Source: Cryomorphaceae bacterium
GTDB taxonomy: Bacteria; Bacteroidota; Bacteroidia; Flavobacteriales_D; Crocinitomicaceae
Direction of reading: 5' to 3'
Length of the DNA: 40,535 bases
Assembly (NCBI GenBank): GCA_021300505.1
Contig: JAJTDQ010000003.1
Location: forward strand, 1 to 40,535
Below the pieces are notes generated by a model. The model ran no database searches, had not been told where the DNA came from, and worked only from the letters and a program-made list of their open reading frames with translations. The position numbers and the translations under genes are program-made. Each line of letters opens with the position of its first letter. Positions within the stretch are counted from its first letter, which is position 1. Positions 16,780 through 25,223 of the stretch are shown here, one piece after another.

Positions 16780-17451
16780 ATGAAGAATGAAATTTCTCCT
16801 TTTACTGCTGTACTATTTGACATGGATGGTGTCTTGATTGACTCTGAACCCTTGTGGAAAATTGCCATGGAGGAAGTTTTTCAAAGTGTCGGCTCTCAAT
16901 TGACCAAGCAGGATTTTCAAAAGACAGTTGGCTTACGTCTCGATGAGGTTGTGGTGTATTGGCACGGACATGAAGGATGGAAAGATGTAACACCGCATGA
17001 GGTGGAGACTCAAATCGTCCTGCGGATGGTAGAGTTGATTAAGGATAATGCTGCGCCTCTACCTGGCGTGGTGGAAACGCTTCAATTTCTTCAAGAGAAA
17101 AAGGTGAAGGTAGGGTTAGCCACCTCTTCTTATGAAATTCTGATTACCACTGTGCTGCAGGCATTGGCTATAGAGAAATACTTTCAAGTGTGCGTTTCTG
17201 CGGAACACGAGGAGTTCGGGAAGCCACACCCCGCTGTCTATTTAACTGCTGCCCAACGTTTGAATGTTCCTGCGACAGCATGTTTGGTGGTGGAAGACTC
17301 GTTTAATGGAGTTGTCTCAGGCAAGGCCGCACGGATGAAGGTGGCTTGCATCCCAGAAAAAACACACCATCCCGATCATCGCTTGGTGGCGGCAGATTAT
17401 ATGTTTGAGACCATGAGTGACCTGCTTGAAAATCTAAAATCTATGATTTAA
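16780..17451 (+). CDS. hxpB: HAD-family sugar-phosphate phosphatase, HxpB/YniC-like
   Basis: This 223-residue HAD hydrolase begins with the nucleophile motif LFDMDGVLIDSEPLWK (Asp15 and Asp17 in DMDG). Motif II is LATSS (Ser115-117 region), motif III is the Lys in FGKPHPAVY, and motif IV is VVEDSFNGVVSG. The cap is alpha-helical. The whole sequence follows E. coli YniC/HxpB (hexitol and 2-deoxyglucose-6-phosphate phosphatase) closely; beta-phosphoglucomutase is the alternative within the same subfamily. Activity would be cytosolic. The C-terminus overlaps the end of kynA on the opposite strand by 11 bases. Confidence 0.87.
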   Translation: MKNEISPFTAVLFDMDGVLIDSEPLWKIAMEEVFQSVGSQLTKQDFQKTVGLRLDEVVVYWHGHEGWKDVTPHEVETQIVLRMVELIKDNAAPLPGVVETLQFLQEKKVKVGLATSSYEILITTVLQALAIEKYFQVCVSAEHEEFGKPHPAVYLTAAQRLNVPATACLVVEDSFNGVVSGKAARMKVACIPEKTHHPDHRLVAADYMFETMSDLLENLKSMI

Positions 17452-18394
17452 GCGCGCCGTTCACCCAGATCTTACCCCATTCTTCCTGCTCTTCTGCTGT
17501 CCACAATTCTGGATAGAAAATGCGTTTCTGAAATCTTGGAGGCAAATATTTTTGCCAGTTTGTTCCACCAGTCGCCGCAATATCATCAGTGTCACGGCTC
17601 AAGTAACGCACCGCTGATTTATAATGTGCCAATGGCCAATTGATATTCACATTTGTGTCGTTATGTCTAAGGGTAGAAATGACTTTTTCTGACTTCTGCT
17701 CTTCTGGTGTTAAGCGCTTGTAGACTTGCCATAGGTTGCGATGACGGCAAGCATTTCCGTGTTTGATAAATTCTTCTTGGTAACGTTCTTCGAATTGAAT
17801 CAAGGTCAACGTTTTTTTTCCTGTTTCCATCTCGGTAGCGCCAGCTTTCCAATAAATGAATTCATACATCGATTCAATGCTTGACTCTTTCGTGAATTGA
17901 TGGCGAACGTCTTTATTGACGAGGTGAAGAAATTCAGTGCTGTACATTTCAATGAGGCGGTATTGAGCCGATTGAAATCCACTGGCCGGCAAAAGAGACA
18001 TACGGAACTGCAAAAACTGCTTGTGGTCCATTCCTTTTGACATCACATCGAAACTTGTTATCAACGCATCGAAGTAGCGGTTAATGCGTCCAACGCGCTC
18101 CACGAAAAACTCTGCGTTAATTGCTGGGTGATCGGCAAGCTGTTCAAATTCCTGCAAGGCCATCTTGAAATACAACTCAGTGATTTGGTGGTAAATGATA
18201 AAGATGCGTTCGTCAGGGATACTTGTTCGAGGCCTCTGTAGGCTGAGAAGTGTATCGAGTTCGATGTAATCCCAATACTTCACAGCGTCGGCATACAGCA
18301 ATCCATCAAGGTAGGATAACAAGTCTTGACCTAGCGCAGTGTACTTGTCATTTAACAGTTCTAAGCGCTGTTTGATCTCGGGTGTTATTTCCAT
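17441..18394 (-). CDS. kynA: Tryptophan 2,3-dioxygenase
   Basis: The 317-residue haem enzyme opens the indole ring of tryptophan to N-formylkynurenine, the first step of the kynurenine route. Family motifs are visible in order: YWDYIELDTLLSLQRPR, FIIYHQITELYFKMALQEF, KQFLQFRMSLLPASGFQSAQ, NINWPLAHYKSAVRYL and AATGGTNWQKYLPPRFQ. The ASGFQS and GGTNW segments form the substrate/haem pocket. No other kynurenine-pathway gene is next to it. A canonical promoter with two near-identical 17-bp sites lies directly upstream, so it is very likely under specific control, presumably by tryptophan or a metabolite. Confidence 0.95.
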   Translation of the reverse strand: MEITPEIKQRLELLNDKYTALGQDLLSYLDGLLYADAVKYWDYIELDTLLSLQRPRTSIPDERIFIIYHQITELYFKMALQEFEQLADHPAINAEFFVERVGRINRYFDALITSFDVMSKGMDHKQFLQFRMSLLPASGFQSAQYRLIEMYSTEFLHLVNKDVRHQFTKESSIESMYEFIYWKAGATEMETGKKTLTLIQFEERYQEEFIKHGNACRHRNLWQVYKRLTPEEQKSEKVISTLRHNDTNVNINWPLAHYKSAVRYLSRDTDDIAATGGTNWQKYLPPRFQKRIFYPELWTAEEQEEWGKIWVNGALKS

Positions 18395-18465
18395 GTTTAA
18401 TAATTAACACAACAAAGATATTCTTCGCACAACAACATGCAAATCAAAGTTAAATAATTAACACA
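18395..18465 (-). promoter_or_regulatory. kynA promoter flanked by two 17-bp operator-like sites
   Basis: On the minus strand TTTG (18440-18443), a 19-bp gap and TATCTTTG (18413-18420) make an ideal promoter with a start near 18408. Two 17-bp sites bracket it: plus-strand GTTTAATAATTAACACA at 18395-18411 and GTTAAATAATTAACACA at 18449-18465. They are identical except for one base, in the same orientation, 54 bp apart, and each has a near-palindromic GTTAA-N4-TTAAC core. The first covers the transcription start and touches the ATG; the second sits just upstream of the -33 box. This suits a repressor that binds both. Confidence 0.7.
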
Positions 18466-18513
18466 TCTTTATTTTTACTCCCAATCTTCAACGAAAGCAA
18501 AAGTAAAATGCAT

Positions 18514-18540
18514 AAAAAAGGCCCCCGCTAGGGAGCCTTT
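18514..18540 (-). terminator. Strong intrinsic terminator for the T9SS protein gene
   Basis: On the minus strand AAAGGC-T-CCC and GGG-G-GCCTTT pair around a TAGC loop and are followed by six T. It lies 19 bp past the stop at 18559. Confidence 0.85.
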
Positions 18541-18558
18541 CAATATGTTGAGATTTGA

Positions 18559-19311
18559 TTAGTTCTTGATGAACTTGATCGTTTCTTTTCCTCCGGCGTG
18601 ATTAACAACAACGAAGTAAACACCGTTATTCAAACCATTCAAGTTGATTTCCAACGAATTTCCAACGATGTTCAATGCACGAACAACCTTACCCTCCATG
18701 TTTGTCACTTCAATAGAAGTGATGTTCATGTCTGGAGTAATTCCGTAAAGTGTAACATTTTCGTTAGCTGGATTTGGCTTAAGGTTCAATGGCTCATAAA
18801 TAGCATCAACCGTTCCTGCTTGACCAACAACAATGCGGTATCCAGAGAAAGACGTCGATTGTGGAAGTGCCGTCGGTGGGAATCCAGGGATGATTGTAAT
18901 CAACACCGTAGCTGTAATGTAGATTTCAACCGGGTATGTTCCTGTTGCAGTTGGTGTTCCGTAAAGATTTGCACATCCGTTAGCTCCACCAGCATATTCA
19001 CAACTAGAAATATTACATACGTAGCTCATTCCTGCAGGAAGTCCGCCTACGCTGTCTACAACGAATCCTTGGATAGGTGTTCCAACAAGTGTTCCTCCAG
19101 TTGGATCAAGTTCAGCAGTTACCTCAGCAGGAACTTTGAAGTTCAAGTCTGTAGAGTAGGCAACGTTCACTGCAGCATAAGGGAAGTTCTGAACTGTATC
19201 AGGCCATACTCCATAAACTGAATCAGCATAATTTGCTCCTGGAGTACATGATTGTGCGCTTGCACTCATGGCTGCAGAAACGATAGAAACAACAAGTAAA
19301 AGTTTTTTCAT
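18559..19311 (-). CDS. Secreted protein with T9SS type A sorting domain
   Basis: The start is the ATG at 19311 (250 residues); a longer frame would begin upstream of the promoter. The signal peptide ends SASA, followed by Gln. The mature N-terminal ~160 residues contain six or more Cys and Ig/cadherin-like features (LDPTGGTLVGTPIQG, GTPTATGTYPVEIY). The C-terminal ~75 residues form a type A sorting domain: LKPNPANENVTLYG, then MEGKVVRALNI, then NGVYFVVV and KETIKFIKN. T9SS should export it to the cell surface or medium. The gene has its own promoter (19337-19368) and terminator, so it is monocistronic. Confidence 0.9.
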   Translation of the reverse strand: MKKLLLVVSIVSAAMSASAQSCTPGANYADSVYGVWPDTVQNFPYAAVNVAYSTDLNFKVPAEVTAELDPTGGTLVGTPIQGFVVDSVGGLPAGMSYVCNISSCEYAGGANGCANLYGTPTATGTYPVEIYITATVLITIIPGFPPTALPQSTSFSGYRIVVGQAGTVDAIYEPLNLKPNPANENVTLYGITPDMNITSIEVTNMEGKVVRALNIVGNSLEINLNGLNNGVYFVVVNHAGGKETIKFIKN

Positions 19312-19336
19312 GTTAGTGGGTTTAATTATTTGATTG

Positions 19337-19368
19337 CGAAAGTATGGAAAAAATTGATAGAAAAACAA
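19337..19368 (-). promoter_or_regulatory. Promoter of the type A CTD gene
   Basis: On the minus strand, TTG (19366-19368), a 21-bp gap and TACTTTCG (19337-19344) fit the consensus in its TTCG form. The TTG sits in the T-tract of the preceding gene's terminator, so end and start signals share bases. Leader length is about 20 nt. Confidence 0.6.
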
Positions 19369-19393
19369 AAAAACCGACGGGAATCCCCGCCGG
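19367..19393 (-). terminator. Intrinsic terminator of the SprB-repeat/CTD gene
   Basis: On the minus strand CCGGCGGG and CCCGTCGG form an 8-bp stem (one G-U) around a GATT loop, then seven T. It is 33 bp past the stop at 19427. Confidence 0.85.
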
Positions 19394-19426
19394 CTCATTT
19401 ATTCTGGGTCTGAAAAAAATGACTAT

Positions 19427-20278
19427 TTATTGGATTACAATGCGCTCAGTTGCTCGATTTCCTTGCTCATCGATGGAAATTAATGTGTACACTCCAGGGT
19501 TCAAATCCAATCCTGCTAAAGTGCCATCATTCTTGAAGTTCAACGACTTGAGAACGATACCAAGGTCGTTTGTGATCACAGCGCTGCGAACAGTTGCATC
19601 AGCACGCAAAGTCACATGACCTGATGAAGGATTTGGGAAAACACTGATGTTGGTTCCCATTGGCAAGCCAACGCCATCAAGTATTTGTGGGTTGCTCACC
19701 ACTGGTGGATTTGGCTGAGTAACTTCAAATTTTCTATACGTGCTGCATCCTATTTCGTTGGTAATTGTAACACCATAGTGACCGGCGCTCAATCCAGTTT
19801 GATCCTCATTGGTAACAATTAAATTGCCATTATTATTAAGGCTTATTCCCTCCCAAATGAATGTTGGATTTATTTCGTTAACATCCAGTTTGATACTTCC
19901 ATCTGAACCGTGGAAAGTGGAAACGTTATTGACCATTGATGTTACCTGTAAGTCAGAAGGATCAACAAGAATCACATCTGCGGAAGCAGAGGTTGAGGAA
20001 TTATCGGTGATATCAAAATGGTAGTTTCCTGCCCCAAGACCGCTGATTTCAAAAACGTTGTTATCAATAGGTTGATTATTTACTTTGTATGGTGCTACAC
20101 CTCCTCCAATAGTGAAATAAATTTTTCCGTTTTGGTCTCCATGACAAAGGGGTGAACGTCGCTCGATTTCTATTTTAATTGGATTCTTTGTTGTTCCAAT
20201 TACTGTGGAAAATTGTGCGTTGGATTGAAATGCTGTGGCAATAAGTCCTGTTGCGAATAAAATGTTTTTTGTTTTCAT
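19427..20278 (-). CDS. Secreted protein with SprB-like repeats and T9SS type A CTD
   Basis: I start at the ATG at 20278 (MKTKNILFATG, 283 residues), the same opening as the paralogue upstream. The signal peptide ends SNA, then Gln. Two SprB-type repeat units are seen: RSPLCHGDQNGKIYFTIGG with APYKVNN, and VNNVSTFHGSDGSIKLDV with HYGVTITNEIGCSTYRKF. The last ~80 residues are a type A sorting domain (NISVFPNPSSGHVTLRAD to NPGVYTLISIDEQ). SprB repeats occur in large gliding adhesins, so an adhesive surface role is possible. The gap to the paralogue is 65 bp with no clear terminator, so co-transcription is plausible. Confidence 0.88.
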   Translation of the reverse strand: MKTKNILFATGLIATAFQSNAQFSTVIGTTKNPIKIEIERRSPLCHGDQNGKIYFTIGGGVAPYKVNNQPIDNNVFEISGLGAGNYHFDITDNSSTSASADVILVDPSDLQVTSMVNNVSTFHGSDGSIKLDVNEINPTFIWEGISLNNNGNLIVTNEDQTGLSAGHYGVTITNEIGCSTYRKFEVTQPNPPVVSNPQILDGVGLPMGTNISVFPNPSSGHVTLRADATVRSAVITNDLGIVLKSLNFKNDGTLAGLDLNPGVYTLISIDEQGNRATERIVIQ

Positions 20279-20343
20279 AAAAGTGTTTTTAAAGTGTGTT
20301 TTCAATTGTTAAAATGATTTATATGGTAAGAGTGGTTAATCGA

Positions 20344-21003
20344 TTAGTTTACAGATCCTCCGGTTGAGTTGTTTGCCCCATTGATGTTTGGGTTAACACC
20401 AGGCATAAATCCTCCACCGCTCGTTCCGGTTGTCCCTTGAGGTGCTTGTTCTACGGTGAATCGCTTGTTTGTTTCACATCCGTATAGGTCAATTACAGTT
20501 ACTGCATATACACCTGCGATAAGTCCATTTTGATCTTGTTGCATTGGCACAAGTCCTGATCCATCAGGTGTTGACCAGTTGTAAGAAACTCCAGGGTAGC
20601 TTACTGTAAGGTCGATTGCCCCATCGTTACCACCGTATGTGCTCACGTTTGTTACTGCAGCTGACATCTCAAGTTGTGGCGGTGTAACCAATTGCACCTC
20701 GATAGTTGTGTTGGTCAAAAGTGGATCTGAAATGTAGAAACTATATTGTCCAGCGATTAGATTCGTCACTTCAAATGAGCTACCAACGATTTCAAGTCCG
20801 TTTACAGAGTACGGAGGAAATCCACCAGTAATGTCAATCGTAATTACACCATCATTGCTTCCAAAGCATGAAGGGTTTGTGTTAACCATTTGCACCGACA
20901 TCGGAATTTTTTCCTCTGTAATTTGAGCAAATGATGAAAAGGCCGAAAACAGATACGTTACTGTTAAAAGACCTGTAGCGAAAATGAATTGTTTAGTTTT
21001 CAT
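20344..21003 (-). CDS. Secreted SprB-repeat protein without a sorting domain
   Basis: The start is the ATG at 21003 (219 residues, MKTKQFIFATGLL), which gives a clean signal peptide ending SSFA, then Gln. It has two SprB-like repeat units: TNPSCFGSNDGVITIDITGG with PPYSVNG, and VTNVSTYGGNDGAIDLTVSY with AGVYAVTVIDLYGCETNKRF. It is a paralogue of the gene downstream. The C-terminus differs: a Gly/Asn/Ser-rich tail (about 30 residues) replaces the T9SS CTD, and no lost CTD reading frame can be found past the stop. It may stay periplasmic or rely on a partner for export. Confidence 0.82.
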   Translation of the reverse strand: MKTKQFIFATGLLTVTYLFSAFSSFAQITEEKIPMSVQMVNTNPSCFGSNDGVITIDITGGFPPYSVNGLEIVGSSFEVTNLIAGQYSFYISDPLLTNTTIEVQLVTPPQLEMSAAVTNVSTYGGNDGAIDLTVSYPGVSYNWSTPDGSGLVPMQQDQNGLIAGVYAVTVIDLYGCETNKRFTVEQAPQGTTGTSGGGFMPGVNPNINGANNSTGGSVN

Positions 21004-21450
21004 AATTGTGTGTTTAATGTGTGTGTTTTGTGTTTCGTTTTTTATTGTTTTATGTCCTTCGACGAAACAAAGGTTCACACATTCCGACGGCCGTGAAAGT
21101 ATTATTAGGTGGAAGCACATCAATTTCAGCGCATACGCTCAGTAGTGCCTAAGTAGTTCTACGCAAAAGAGGGGGGTCTTATTAATTATAGGGGTTTTTT
21201 AAGCGGGTAAGACAGGATCACCCCACTTTGTTTTTTTTCATTCTTTTTTGTTTCTCACCTTTTTGAAAGAAACATGGATTTCATAGTTCTACTAATTAGA
21301 TCTATGTAAACGATTGACCAAATGAGAATAAACAACATTACCGTTCGAAAAGACTTTCTAATTCAAATGGTTGAACTTATCTTCTTTCCTAATTGATATT
21401 AGATTATGTAAAAATTGTTGCTTGACTGAAAAAAAGACTGTTGCCTATCC
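21004..21450. other. 447-bp intergenic region without a gene
   Basis: The region is AT-rich and holds the unresolved promoter of the SprB-like gene (AACCTTTG on the minus strand near 21068 is one mismatch from TAnnTTTG). It has a run of poly-T/poly-G tracts (GGGGGG at about 21171, T-runs at 21195 and 21231) but no convincing hairpin with a T-tail and no RNA gene that I recognise. No reading frame over 60 codons has coding character. Confidence 0.5.
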
Positions 21451-22269
21451 TTAATGTTTATTAAAATTCAAACGGTACGAAAGACCACCATTAATAAACC
21501 CATTTGGCATTTCCTTCGCTAAACCGAATCCTGATGATAAATCGAACTGTAAGTTTTCTTTGGCTCGCCAAATAATGCCCCCATTAAAACCTGGAAGTAA
21601 ACCATTGATTTTATCATAATTACCATATACCTCTGCAAATACACCAACACGTTGCATTAACATCCAATCCAAACCTAAGGAATTGAAATATGATGGGTTT
21701 ATTTCTTCACCATCCCAAAACAACCCATTATTTAAAGTAAGTAACCAATCGTCTGATAAATCCCATTCCATTGGAATTAAAATAGATGGAGAAAAAGAAA
21801 AAGAGGTTAAATGACTTGATGCCCAATTAGGGATACCCATCATACCAAGCAAAGCGGTACTTGGAATCCACCCTCCCCCTTCAAAAACTTTTACTTTAAA
21901 GCCAAAAGAAAGCGGTGAAAATCCTACACGAGACTTGTTTACCACAGATGTAGATGAGCCTATTGGCTTGTAAGAACTAAAATCTTGCCCAAGATTCCAA
22001 GCAAATCGAAATTCAAAAAAATCAGAAAGCCCTAATCGTAAAAAAGTTGTATTGTAAGCAACATTTTTTAAATGAAGACTAGTAAATAGTGAACTAACAT
22101 AGGAATTATCCCACTGATAATTTCCACCAGATTCAATTTGTAAATAACCTTTGCGCAGCACTTGAGAGGATTCCCCGAATCCTGGACGATCGGGTTGTAT
22201 ATCGTAACCAGTTTGAGTGAAAATAAAAGTTGAAACACTCAAAAAGGAAAGAAACAAAAAAGTTTTCAT
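21451..22269 (-). CDS. Outer-membrane transporter-like beta-barrel
   Basis: The 272-residue product has a signal peptide ending FIFT, then Gln. Its mature N-terminus, DIQPDRPGFGESSQVLRKGYLQIESG, matches the start of the Phenol_MetA_deg/transporter family barrels of Bacteroidota. Alternating amphipathic strands follow, including SDFFEFRFAWNLGQDF and LDWMLMQRVGVFAEVYGNYD. It ends in FINGGLSYRLNFNKH. It should form a barrel in the outer membrane with an unknown solute. A promoter is present at 22314-22345. The next gene downstream is unrelated and on the same strand but 440 bp away. Confidence 0.8.
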   Translation of the reverse strand: MKTFLFLSFLSVSTFIFTQTGYDIQPDRPGFGESSQVLRKGYLQIESGGNYQWDNSYVSSLFTSLHLKNVAYNTTFLRLGLSDFFEFRFAWNLGQDFSSYKPIGSSTSVVNKSRVGFSPLSFGFKVKVFEGGGWIPSTALLGMMGIPNWASSHLTSFSFSPSILIPMEWDLSDDWLLTLNNGLFWDGEEINPSYFNSLGLDWMLMQRVGVFAEVYGNYDKINGLLPGFNGGIIWRAKENLQFDLSSGFGLAKEMPNGFINGGLSYRLNFNKH

Positions 22270-22313
22270 GACTTATTTACGTTGAAAAACGTATAAATTC
22301 CAGTAAGAAAGGT

Positions 22314-22345
22314 CGAAAATATACGTTAAAAATTAACAGAGACAA
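22314..22345 (-). promoter_or_regulatory. Promoter of the transporter-like barrel gene
   Basis: On the minus strand, TTG (22343-22345), a 21-bp gap and TATTTTCG (22314-22321) match the TTCG form of the consensus. The leader would be about 40 nt. Confidence 0.55.
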
Positions 22346-22367
22346 TTGTATAATGACTTAAAGCAAA

Positions 22368-23294
22368 CTATTTCTTTTTCTGAATCTCACCACTCAACAT
22401 AGATTGAATCTGACGCATGGTGTTGTCCATTCCTTCAGGACTTCCATCCAAGAAAATCGTATTGCCCTTGCCATATTCAGCAAAGTTTTTAATCGCTTCC
22501 GTCCACATCGAGAACAAGATCACATTGGTATCCAAGTTGGCTTGCTTCATTTCTTCAGCTGCCTCACTCATCCCTTTGGCTACTTCTTGACGGAACAAAG
22601 CAACACCCTGTCCACGCAACATTGCCGCTTCTTTTTCTGCTAACGCTGCAATTTTTATTGCATTTCCTTCAGCCTCTGCAGCTTTTGTCTTCGTAATCAA
22701 CAAGGCCTGACCTTCATTCTCAGCAGCAGCTTTGAGGTTGTTTGAGGCAACCACTTTACTCATGCTTTCGATAATCGCCGCATCGAAAGTGATGTCATTG
22801 ATTTGAAGGTCCAACAAATGAAACCCCCACGATTCTAAAGTGTGATCAATTTGTTCCTTTACGTTGTCCACCAACTCGTGACGTAAGCCTAAAATTTCTG
22901 ATTGCTTCTGGCTTGCAACATACGAACGAATAGATCCTTCAATCGTGCGAATCAAGGCCTGCATGAAATCTTTATTGCTGATGAACTTGAAAGCTACTTT
23001 TTTAATGGTTTCTTCCTGCTCATCCATTACGCTGTACAACAACATACTTTTAAAATAGACATTGGCTTGATCGACTGTCACCGCCTGAAACTCCATTTCA
23101 ATACTTTGATTCTGGATAGAAATACGCTTAAACACCTTCTCAATAAAAGGAATTTTTAAACGCAATCCTGGGTGAAGAATTCGACGGTATTTACCAAACA
23201 TCGTAATCACAGCGATTGATCCTTGTGAAACTGTAAGTAATCCACTGAGAATTATAATGACAACTAGTCCGAGTGCAATAAGTGGGAATTCCAT
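22368..23294 (-). CDS. SPFH/Band 7 domain membrane protein
   Basis: The ATG at 23294 (308 residues, MEFPLIALGL) is favoured, because the promoter's predicted start lies downstream of the alternative at 23333. A single N-terminal membrane helix leads into the Band 7 domain: GSIAVITMFGKYRRILHPGLRLKIP and QSIEMEFQAVTVDQANVYFK. A long helical part follows (AAAENEGQALLITKTKAAEAEG, IKIAALAEKEAAMLRGQG). This matches stomatin/HflK-type scaffolds that form ring assemblies in membrane microdomains. No NfeD partner is next to it. It is probably monocistronic. Confidence 0.88.
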   Translation of the reverse strand: MEFPLIALGLVVIIILSGLLTVSQGSIAVITMFGKYRRILHPGLRLKIPFIEKVFKRISIQNQSIEMEFQAVTVDQANVYFKSMLLYSVMDEQEETIKKVAFKFISNKDFMQALIRTIEGSIRSYVASQKQSEILGLRHELVDNVKEQIDHTLESWGFHLLDLQINDITFDAAIIESMSKVVASNNLKAAAENEGQALLITKTKAAEAEGNAIKIAALAEKEAAMLRGQGVALFRQEVAKGMSEAAEEMKQANLDTNVILFSMWTEAIKNFAEYGKGNTIFLDGSPEGMDNTMRQIQSMLSGEIQKKK

Positions 23295-23320
23295 AATAAA
23301 GAGCTTTTTTTGAATACGTG

Positions 23321-23352
23321 TAAATGTAAGCATAAAGAATTGATTGTGTCAA
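23321..23352 (-). promoter_or_regulatory. Promoter of the SPFH gene
   Basis: On the minus strand, TTG (23350-23352), a 21-bp gap and TACATTTA (23321-23328) fit the consensus with one mismatch. The start near 23317 supports the ATG at 23294. Confidence 0.55.
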
Positions 23353-23732
23353 CGTTTGTTGAACAGAAAAAACGGCTATTTTCGGCACTTAAAATCCAGT
23401 ATTTTTTCATTCTAGATTTGCAGATGAACTCAGAAATTAGCGCATACAATTCACGGCTATGAGTTGAAGACAAAAGACAAGAATGATTTGTGGCTAACGC
23501 GTGGAAGAGCTGTTGAACCCCCCTCACCAAGACTGTACGAATCTTAGATAACTTGTCCAAAGGGAAGAAGATGGAGGCCATATTGAGGGGTGATAAAAAG
23601 TGAAACACTGAGATAAACACCTGTAAAACAGTGTGTTTTATACAAACATGACAAATATTTCAAGGTGTTACCTGCCGATTTAAGCAACCGATAAACATTT
23701 TGGTAGTCTTGTGAATATAAAAACCTACGACT
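23353..23732. other. 380-bp intergenic region
   Basis: This divergent region holds a relative of the dispersed repeat seen near 5.6 kb (GACAAAAGACAAG, 23469-23481) and a hairpin at 23615-23638 (AAACAC/GTGTTT arms with an inner CTG/CAG). TAGTCTTG, one base off the -7 consensus, lies about 30 bp before the ATG at 23733 and may be its promoter. No coding region is evident. Confidence 0.45.
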
Positions 23733-25202
23733 ATGAAAAATATCTTGACAATTTTATTTCTTTCAGCAACAGTGGTTTATGGTCAAAACACCATGACCCT
23801 TACCAAAGCTGAATACCAACAGCTGAAGCAATCGGGAATGCTTTCTCCCAATGTTCAATACCAAATTTCAGATGCCGTAGTTCCCACGAACATCAAGTAC
23901 AATGGTGGAAACGAAAAAAATGCCGTGTGTGATTGCATGGTACCGCTTGATTCGACATTTACCTTGGCGATGTTACCAAACGATGATGAGTCAACCGGAT
24001 TGATCAACTTGCCGTTTACCTTTGATTTTTACGGGACATCATTTAATTCACTTTACATCAACAACAACGGAAACATTTCATTTGACTATCCCTATTTCGC
24101 TTTTACTCCAAATGCGTTTCCTGATTCATCAACACTGATGATCGCGCCTTTTTGGGCAGATGTAGATACACGTGGTACCCTAGATAGCCTGGGAGTTCCA
24201 ACAGGTAATGGAGGAAGTGTTTGGTATAAGTTGACCCCAACAGCATTGATTGTGAACTGGAATCAAGTGGGCTACTTCAATTACCATAATGACTTGGTAT
24301 CGACATTTCAATTGATTATTTCCAATGGTTCTGACTCTTTGGTGTCTGCAGGAGGAAATGTGTCCTTTTGTTATGAAGACATGCAATGGACAACAGGTGA
24401 TGCCTCAGGTGGATGGGGTGGTTTCGGAGGTGCACCAGCAACAGTGGGATTGAACACAGGAAATGGGGTGAATTACTTTCAAGTAGGACAATTCATTCAG
24501 TCAGGTGCAGATTTTGACGGTCCAACGGGACTTCCGGATGGCGTTGATTTCCTTGATGGTCAAGAAATTTACTTCAACGTATCCGGGGCAAGCGCAAGCA
24601 ATACACCACCACTTCTTGTAAGCAGCTCAATTTGCGATACCATCGATGTCTACACAGGAGACACCTTAGTGAAAGCCTTAAATTCAACTGACTTCAATTT
24701 TGGTGTGATGACACCTGAGATCGATCAAACAATAGAAATTTCAGCTTCTTCAGACATTCCAAATGGTGCTTTTACTTACTCAGTAACACCTGTTGGCACT
24801 CAGTATTACGATGTAGCGGCTACATTCAATGCGACGGGTATGGCGCCTGGATTTTATCATCTTGACATCACCGTAACAGACAATGGCATCCCGGCAGGTG
24901 TCACAACCAAACAATTTGTTTTCGAAGTGATTTATGACGCATCAGCACAGATTGATGAAACGACTTCAGCAGCGTTCAAGATGTATCCCAATCCAACCGA
25001 AGGAATGTTCACCATTTCAGTCAACGACAATCTTGAATCACCTCAAGTGGTGGTCAACGATCTTTCTGGAAAGGTATTGTTGACGCAAACGATTGAGCAC
25101 CAAGAGCAAATTGATTTGTCGTCATTGTCCGGAGGTGTTTACATCGTTAGTATCCTAGTGGCAGATCAAGTTATCGGCGTTCAACGCATCATCAAAGAAT
25201 AA
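23733..25202 (+). CDS. Secreted nidogen-like protein with T9SS type A CTD
   Basis: The 489-residue protein begins with a signal peptide ending VVYG, then Gln. Residues ~85-280 resemble a nidogen-like (NIDO) domain: FYGTSFNSLYINNNGNISF, SSTLMIAPFWADVDTRG and TALIVNWNQVGYF. An Ig/cadherin-like segment follows (about 295-400). The last ~80 residues are a type A sorting domain (FKMYPNPTEGMFTISV, then VVNDLSGKVLLTQ and GGVYIVSI). It should be secreted through T9SS and might mediate adhesion. It is monocistronic, with a strong terminator 21 bp after the stop. Confidence 0.88.
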   Translation: MKNILTILFLSATVVYGQNTMTLTKAEYQQLKQSGMLSPNVQYQISDAVVPTNIKYNGGNEKNAVCDCMVPLDSTFTLAMLPNDDESTGLINLPFTFDFYGTSFNSLYINNNGNISFDYPYFAFTPNAFPDSSTLMIAPFWADVDTRGTLDSLGVPTGNGGSVWYKLTPTALIVNWNQVGYFNYHNDLVSTFQLIISNGSDSLVSAGGNVSFCYEDMQWTTGDASGGWGGFGGAPATVGLNTGNGVNYFQVGQFIQSGADFDGPTGLPDGVDFLDGQEIYFNVSGASASNTPPLLVSSSICDTIDVYTGDTLVKALNSTDFNFGVMTPEIDQTIEISASSDIPNGAFTYSVTPVGTQYYDVAATFNATGMAPGFYHLDITVTDNGIPAGVTTKQFVFEVIYDASAQIDETTSAAFKMYPNPTEGMFTISVNDNLESPQVVVNDLSGKVLLTQTIEHQEQIDLSSLSGGVYIVSILVADQVIGVQRIIKE

Positions 25203-25223
25203 ACGCATACAATACTACAATGG

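Noticed and set aside
23615-23638. Hairpin AAACAC/GTGTTT considered as terminator of a gene on plus
   Set aside because: No T-tract follows and no plus-strand gene ends upstream.
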